This document shows positions 1 to 64,000 of a stretch of 64,000 nucleotides of DNA, one piece after another. The stretch's first letter is position 1, and every line of letters begins with the position of its first letter. Both the position numbers and the translations under genes were made by a program. The notes below the pieces were generated by a model. That model was not told the DNA's origin, did no database searches, and was given only the letters and a program-made list of their open reading frames with translations. The DNA comes from Ridgeia piscesae (taxonomy: Eukaryota > Annelida > Polychaeta > Sabellida > Siboglinidae), in NCBI GenBank assembly GCA_025642075.2, contig JAODUO010001066.1:61001-125000 (forward strand), in the 5' to 3' direction.

Positions 1-3000
1 TCTTTTTTAATGCTGGCAAGTTTATTTCCGCAAGTGCAATTAGGTTCATTTGTGATATGACTGGATTCACGCTACTAGCTTTACCCGTGTGCACTTTTGG
101 TTTGACAACTGATAAATTGCATTAATGTTGATTTAAAAGGTTCCTTAATTGAAAATGCAAACATTTTGATATTAGTTTCTCGGAAGCTTAATATGGACCT
201 TTGTGCAATCCATGAAATAACAATCAGGAAAATATATGTTTTCGTGAATGGTAAAAATCCAGGGCCGTGTTTGTTTACGTTATTACGTCGAGCAGAATAA
301 CAAAATTGCTAGCCTGAGGCCTCGTGGTTCTCAGGAAGATGCACAATTGTCTTTTTGTACTCGAAACATATAGTGCCCCATTTGTAACGTTCAATTGGAA
401 TCACCATTTCAGCCCACAAAGGATATGTAAATATTGTATATTAAGCTTATTTGTTTATCTATTTTACAATCTGTGAAATATACAACGTCCGTTTTGTGGA
501 CGTGTTAAGACCAAAACTAATACCCTTTAGGTAAACTAAGGTACTAATGCACGAGACAATATTTTTGGCTAAACGTGAACCAATGTCGTCGTTAGTATAA
601 ATGTTATGCTTATATATATATATATACCATTTTTATGAACATGTACTCCATGATTTAATTTATTTAAATTACATAATTTTAATTTATTTATTTTAATTAT
701 ATAATGTTTTCGGTATTCTACTTTACAATACAGCAACATTATTTACGCACATCTTAATTTTTTTTAGAAACTGTCATATATTACTTAGCAAATAGACTTT
801 TTATATATTTTAGTATTATATTAGTATTTTTATAATTCCATGTACGTTTTATCATGTGTATGCGCCTATTAACGGGCTGGTTCCGGAGATAAATTGCTTT
901 AGAAATGTTACGTATTATAATTACAACAATAACAATATATTTAGGACGTGAACTGATGGCTTCCGTTGGCTCCATCTGAAAGGAAATGTCTTTGAATTTC
1001 TTATAACAACACAATGTGCACGGCGAGTGAGTTTGATTTACTGAAAGCTACTCAAAGTGAACCGCCAGTTGTTATAAGGCGTCTGTTAGTGTCCCGCGTG
1101 AAGTGAAGTGTTCAAGTGACGAAAACAGCCACCACCCTAGGCATGTTAGTGCCTTCTGGTCCCGACTTCTACCCTAGTAACCGTACCCTCAACCCTACCA
1201 CACCATGCAGACGACGCGGTGAGCGTGCGTGCCGTGCCGACTCAATTCGACGCACAACACAGCGCTTTGCTTCACACCACGTCGCACCATCCGCCACTCA
1301 CTTCAATGGAACACAACCAGCATTCGTCAAGCTCAAAGAACGGCCATTCTGTTAGTTGAGGGGAGAACGGAGGTCTGGGGTTAATGAACAAACAACGCCG
1401 GAGGACGGAACGGATCGGATCGGATCGGATCTGACACTCTAGTAGCGCTAACACGATCACGCCGGCAAACGAACTGAAGAAACCACACGGAGGCATGCAT
1501 TTATTAAATAGGATACTTTAATATAAAACCAGCAATATTTTAAAATACATGACAACATCGCCGATGGAACGTGTCGTATGGAGACGGGTGTACGACGCCG
1601 CACGTACGGCACGATCTCCTCGCTCGATGGCAATTACAGAAGAGGCTGTCGATTGAGTAAACACAACTACAGGGTGGCAACGGGAGCACACTCATGCATC
1701 AGTGCCGTCGTCTCCCCCACGCACTCGCACACGCAACGGCACATCGTGAGACGCCCGCAAACGAATTGCTTTACTCTTGCTCTTCAAACCATCGTCGCCA
1801 GTCTGACAACTGAGCAAGAGATGTCTCACCCGTCACAGTGCCAATACACGTTATGTACACAGACAGACACAATCACGTAGACACACGAACAGGTACGTAC
1901 ACAGACACAACGCATCTGTTTGAGAACATATCACGTTGTGTGGCAGAACTGAACATCGTTGAGGACATAGCCAGCCTACAGTGTCTATATAAACTGACTG
2001 CCAATAATAAAATCGTGTATCTAACACGCTGGAGTACTGTATCCTTTGCTCGTTTTTAATCACCGATGACCTTACATTCCTGTCCAGTTTTCTGCCAGGT
2101 GCTTCTTCTCCGAATGCGTTTTCAAAACAGTAGCCACGATATGCAGACTGCATATGATTGGAATACGGCTACAAGATTGTATTCAGACAAATACATGAAC
2201 AGACACGTTTCACGCACACACATAAACCAGTCACTGTTTTGGTCCACGCAAGGGACATGCAGTTAGATCAACAATTTTAGGAACATCACACACTAAAACC
2301 ACTCGGTATTCTGTCCTATTTTCTGGGTTACGCCAACCGAGACAAGAAATCAATCCAAAAGAGACGCAGGAATCTATCACGCCGACATTCAAGTAAAACC
2401 GAATCGGCTTGAACAAAACATGAACACAGTGATCGAACCTTTCTAGACTAGAATGGCTACAGTGAACATAACAATGAAGTTTGAAAGCCAACTCACTTCC
2501 TGGCCCGATTGAATATATTGTTTGCATATAAACAATGACTAGCTAGTTGCAATATTAAATAAGTTGTACACGCCTCTCACCAGCGACAATAAAACATGGC
2601 ATGGAGAAAACGTATTATGCCCTGCAAACTAGGCAACGTCTGCGTTCCGGAACATCAAAATCTGGTCCCAACTACACATGATTACAATTTCGGGTTCGTT
2701 CTTAAGAATGCATTGCCATGTGCGTTTCATTTCCCTTATTGTATTTTGTCTGTACAAAGCAGTTGCGTATCATTTATAACTAGGCAGTTGAGCATAAATA
2801 AATCACATGTCCTTTCCTACAATCTACTCGTTAAAACCAGTTTCCTACACACTCTTCTCTACTGGAAAGCAGTGGATGTCAACACAACTTGAGAATGGAG
2901 GGGAATTGTTGGTTTTTGTCATCACGGTGGAAGAGACAAGAATTTGTACCACATCCTGTACAACAACAGATGACAGAGACAAACACCCACAACCGTGTTA

Positions 3001-3816
3001 CCACCAGTAACTGATGAGAACAATTTCTAGCAGTCCTCAGCCTGATTGACAATTTTGAATAAATATGCCTAGCAGACATTTCCATTTTGAAAGCAGCAAC
3101 AGAAAAACTTGACGTGACGGAAAAGATTGCGTGTTATGACCTATAAATTGTCTACTGACAAGCAGGTATATTAGGGGGTAACACGGTAATGACAACAGAC
3201 AACAACATTCTAACATGCGAGGGTGAATTCGTTTGGTGGCTGGATCACTAACCCACTTCCTCTCATGGTATGAACTTTACCCGTTCAACCTGCGACTGAC
3301 GCTATGAAAGCCATATATATAGCCATATATATATATATTAACACATGCACCCACTCATACGCCCGCAAACACACACATACACACACACACGTGCGCAACG
3401 TGCACCGTCATTTTGCTGTGCAAGCGGTGCACCTTGCCTACCGTGCTTGTCGTAATCCCCATGCGAGAAATCCCGAAGCCAGCAACTGCGTCTGTTAAAG
3501 CCCGCTATGTGCATGAGCGCCCCTAGGCTTGCCAGCGTTTCGAAAACAGGTATTTTGTAACAAGCAAATCAACCTACATCTAAGCTACACATTACTGAGT
3601 GTGCGTCCAAGATAGTTTCAGAAATCTCCCTGAGGTGCTTCGAACCACTGGCGGTAGCTTAGTTTTATCTGGTTAAACCTTGTTCGATAAATGAAGCAGA
3701 GTGCAAACAACACACAGACTGACAGGAAACACGACGCAGTTGCATGTGGCGGAGGCAACTGCAAATAGGACAAGAACCACTACAGCCGTCTAGCTCGGCG
3801 CAGATCTATCGAATGG
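1..3816. other. 3' flank, including the SERCA 3' UTR (end not determined)
   Basis: No second gene is recognised. The sense strand after the stop must contain the 3' UTR. A sense AATAAA lies at 1505-1500, with ATTAAA variants nearby (for example around 2059), but no end can be fixed. The part from about 1100 to 1800 is richer in CpG than the surrounding AT-rich DNA, with a short CGGAT repeat near 1410-1430. A CA-rich run lies near 3370-3390 and a TA run at 610-626. An alternative last exon fed by the codon-994 donor could be here. Confidence 0.5.
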
Positions 3817-62003
<58,187 letters not shown>

Positions 62004-62494
62004 TTTTGCGGCTAATTCAGCGCAAAACTGTCAGTAATATATTGCTCTGATGCTGTTTCTACACCCTTTCGGGCAACCGAGCCTCTGTGGATGGGACCAG
62101 GATGGACTGGTTCGAAAAATCAAAGGTAGAAACTATGTAATTCCAGCTGATTCCCCCAGTTTTGACAACATCCACACATAATGCACCGCCAGTGCAAGAA
62201 GAGAGCATGAACGTTTTGGGATCGTCTCTAGTAATCGGGTAGCTTGGATTGTTGTAGGGGAGAGGGATTGTTCTCCTTTTATACTTGCCTCAAGGTATCA
62301 TTATTTTGTATTCATAATTGCAATCATAAATGTATTTAATAGAATACACATACGTTGCATTATATACAATATTGTAGAATTCTACAAACTGATTACCCAA
62401 ACTACAGATGAGAAATAATCAACCCCTCATATCAATAATGGTCATAGTCCAGATATCCTATAGTACCACGCGGACCTCAATGTGTAGCTATTTC

Positions 62495-62548
62495 ATTGGT
62501 TTTAACCGCATCACGTGACTTATGTCGTCCACGAAGCAAATGACGTCA
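62495..62548 (-). promoter_or_regulatory. Candidate SERCA upstream promoter motif cluster
   Basis: Within 54 nt, about 490-545 nt upstream of the ATG, lie a CCAAT box (minus strand, 62499-62495), a palindromic E-box TCACGTGA (62511-62518) and a palindromic CRE TGACGTCA (62541-62548). Such a cluster is common in metazoan promoters and would suit cAMP/CREB and bHLH-ZIP control. The transcription start cannot be fixed by eye. The CRE octamer also occurs in introns of this window (near 13803 and 31457), so alone it is weak evidence. Confidence 0.35.
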
Positions 62549-63615
62549 ATGTAAATGTTATTCTGGGATTCCACTCATCAGACGTCTATCACAACTGCAA
62601 GCGTCTTTGCAACGCCACCAGCGGGTACATCTGAGCTCACAAGATTGGCGAGATAATTTGGACCCGTCTGGTTTCGGTGCTTGATTACATTCATTTAACG
62701 CAGAGGGCCCGCTGCGAATGCGTGTTGTATCAGACAAGTAGAACTGCCAAAGAAGCGATGTGTTATGTGACTGACAGATAATCATAATGAGCAGGCAATA
62801 GCGGTAGACCTCTAGAGGTTTTAGGCCTACGGTAAACATGACAGTGTAGGCCACATAACTGCATATAAAATCAACGTTACATTAACTATTTTAAAAATCA
62901 GTAGTAACTCCATCTTTTTTACGTAACACATACAGTCTGTCTACATTGACGTTTGTGCAGAACCCACACCAATTGAAATTTGATCACATATCCTTTGGAA
63001 CAATTACAATTGACAGACTCTACGATAATTAACAATTGTGTTACACAAAGAACATATTCGTTTAATTATGACAATCGTTATATAACACACTGGACACGCG
63101 CCAACTGATGGGAGTATTAAATTATTCATTGCATACGATTTCAATTTTTAACCGGACAACATTGGACAACATTGGCTAGTACGGTTAACGTACTCTAGTT
63201 GCAGCGTCACGTACACTACACATACGCCAATCAAGTATCGAGTTATGATCAATCATAAAATAGAATGGTGGCTATCATGCTGCTTGCACGGTGTATTCAG
63301 TAGTATTATCTATGCACGCCTCAGTAACCGTGGGGTATTGAGTAGGAATAGACATGTGTAGCATATGTCCTTGAACTGAACATATTAGAACCCGTTTGTT
63401 TGTTTGAAGTGGGTCACACTGTAGACCTTGTGCCGTGCCAACCAAACCGTGACGGTCACGTTCTAGCTGTTCTGGTCCAGGTGTCATTAACATCCACCCG
63501 GAAGTACAAACTAACGATAGAAAGCTGCCATTTTTATATAAATGTCCAAAGTTCCCACGAGACACTCCATAAGACAAATAAAAGACACACAACTATCTTG
63601 TAGCATGTGACCTAA

Positions 63616-64000
63616 TATACATACATGCATGCATACATGCATGTATATATACATACATACATACATACATACATACATACATACATACATACATACATAC
63701 ATGCATGCATGCATGCATGCATACATACATGCATACATACATACATACATACATACATACATACATACATGCATGCATGCATGCATGCATGCATGCATGC
63801 ATGCATGCATGCATGCATGCATACATACATACATACATACATACATACATACATACATACATACATACATACATACATACATACATACATAAATACATGC
63901 ATGCATGCATGCATGCATACATACATACATACATACATACATACATACATACATACATACATACATACATACATACATACATACATACATGCATGCATGC
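63616..64000. repeat. (CATA)n/(CATG)n tetranucleotide satellite running off the window
   Basis: Blocks of CATA units alternate with blocks of CATG units without loss of the 4-nt register, over at least 385 nt. Open frames of up to 159 codons through it are artefacts of the repeat. Confidence 0.98.

Larger units (their letters stand above)
62004..64000. other. Upstream flank and 5' UTR of SERCA
   Basis: It holds the 5' UTR (length unknown), the candidate promoter motifs at 62495-62548 and the terminal CATA/CATG microsatellite. No neighbouring gene is recognised. A non-coding first exon may lie in it or beyond the window. Confidence 0.6.

Noticed and set aside
1116..2153. CpG-richer region with several short open frames on both strands near the window start
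   Set aside because: No frame shows a known motif, splice structure or start context; it may be 3' UTR or an unrelated flank and cannot be called a gene.
63511..63998. Open frames of 128-159 codons rich in Cys, Met, Tyr and Val
   Set aside because: They are translations of the CATA/CATG microsatellite.

Overview
The window is animal nuclear DNA holding one gene, read on the minus strand across almost the whole window. It is a sarco/endoplasmic reticulum Ca2+-ATPase (SERCA, ATP2A family), from a start codon at 62003 to a stop at 3817. All 22 coding positions of the mRNA can be placed with GT-AG junctions and matching phases. Any single isoform is 3063 nt of coding sequence, or 1020 residues, so residue numbers match vertebrate SERCA exactly: phosphorylated D351, TGES at 181-184, E309, K515, N768/E771, N796/T799/D800, E908, and luminal cysteines 876 and 888. 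Long introns (up to 13.4 kb), AT-rich intronic DNA, microsatellites, minisatellites and tRNA-derived SINEs with a 'GCGCTATATAAAT'-like tail suggest a marine invertebrate. The protein reads as protostome-like (for example ATAEAICRRIG). A mollusc or other lophotrochozoan is my best guess, not a proven assignment.

Layout from the 5' end of the gene (high coordinates): upstream flank with a candidate promoter motif cluster and a CATA/CATG microsatellite (62004-64000). Exons 1-3 follow (62003-58091), including an 18-nt microexon. Intron 3 (13.4 kb) contains a 1.3-kb array of a 30-nt repeat. Intron 4 (10.2 kb) contains a foldback element and a 21-nt repeat. Exons 5-11 (34430-21054) encode the A domain, M3, M4 and the phosphorylation site. 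Exons 12-16 (20588-14595) encode the N domain, and exons 17-19 (13787-11848) the rest of the P domain and M5-M7. Exons 20-22 (9710-3817) encode the L7-8 luminal loop, M8-M10 and a hydrophobic C-terminal tail. The 3' flank (1-3816) must hold the 3' UTR, but its end is not evident.

The most unusual feature is that three coding positions are each present as two tandem, diverged, equal-length exons with intact splice sites: 12a/12b (89 nt each), 15a/15b (118 nt each) and 20a/20b (134 nt each). None of these lengths is a multiple of three, so only one member of each pair can be used without shifting the frame. This predicts three mutually exclusive choices and up to eight pump isoforms. They vary the start of the N domain, the segment after K515, and the disulfide-bearing luminal loop plus M8. 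The 58-nt intron between 15a and 15b, a 15-bp intronic stem between 12a and 12b, and GCATG (RBFOX-type) motifs placed upstream of 12a/20a and downstream of 12b/15b/20b suggest coordinated control. A potential internal 5' splice site at codon 994 lies where vertebrate SERCA2 switches its C terminus, so a further isoform choice is likely.

No second gene, structural RNA gene or CRISPR array can be supported. The other long open frames are repeats or unrecognised intronic sequence.
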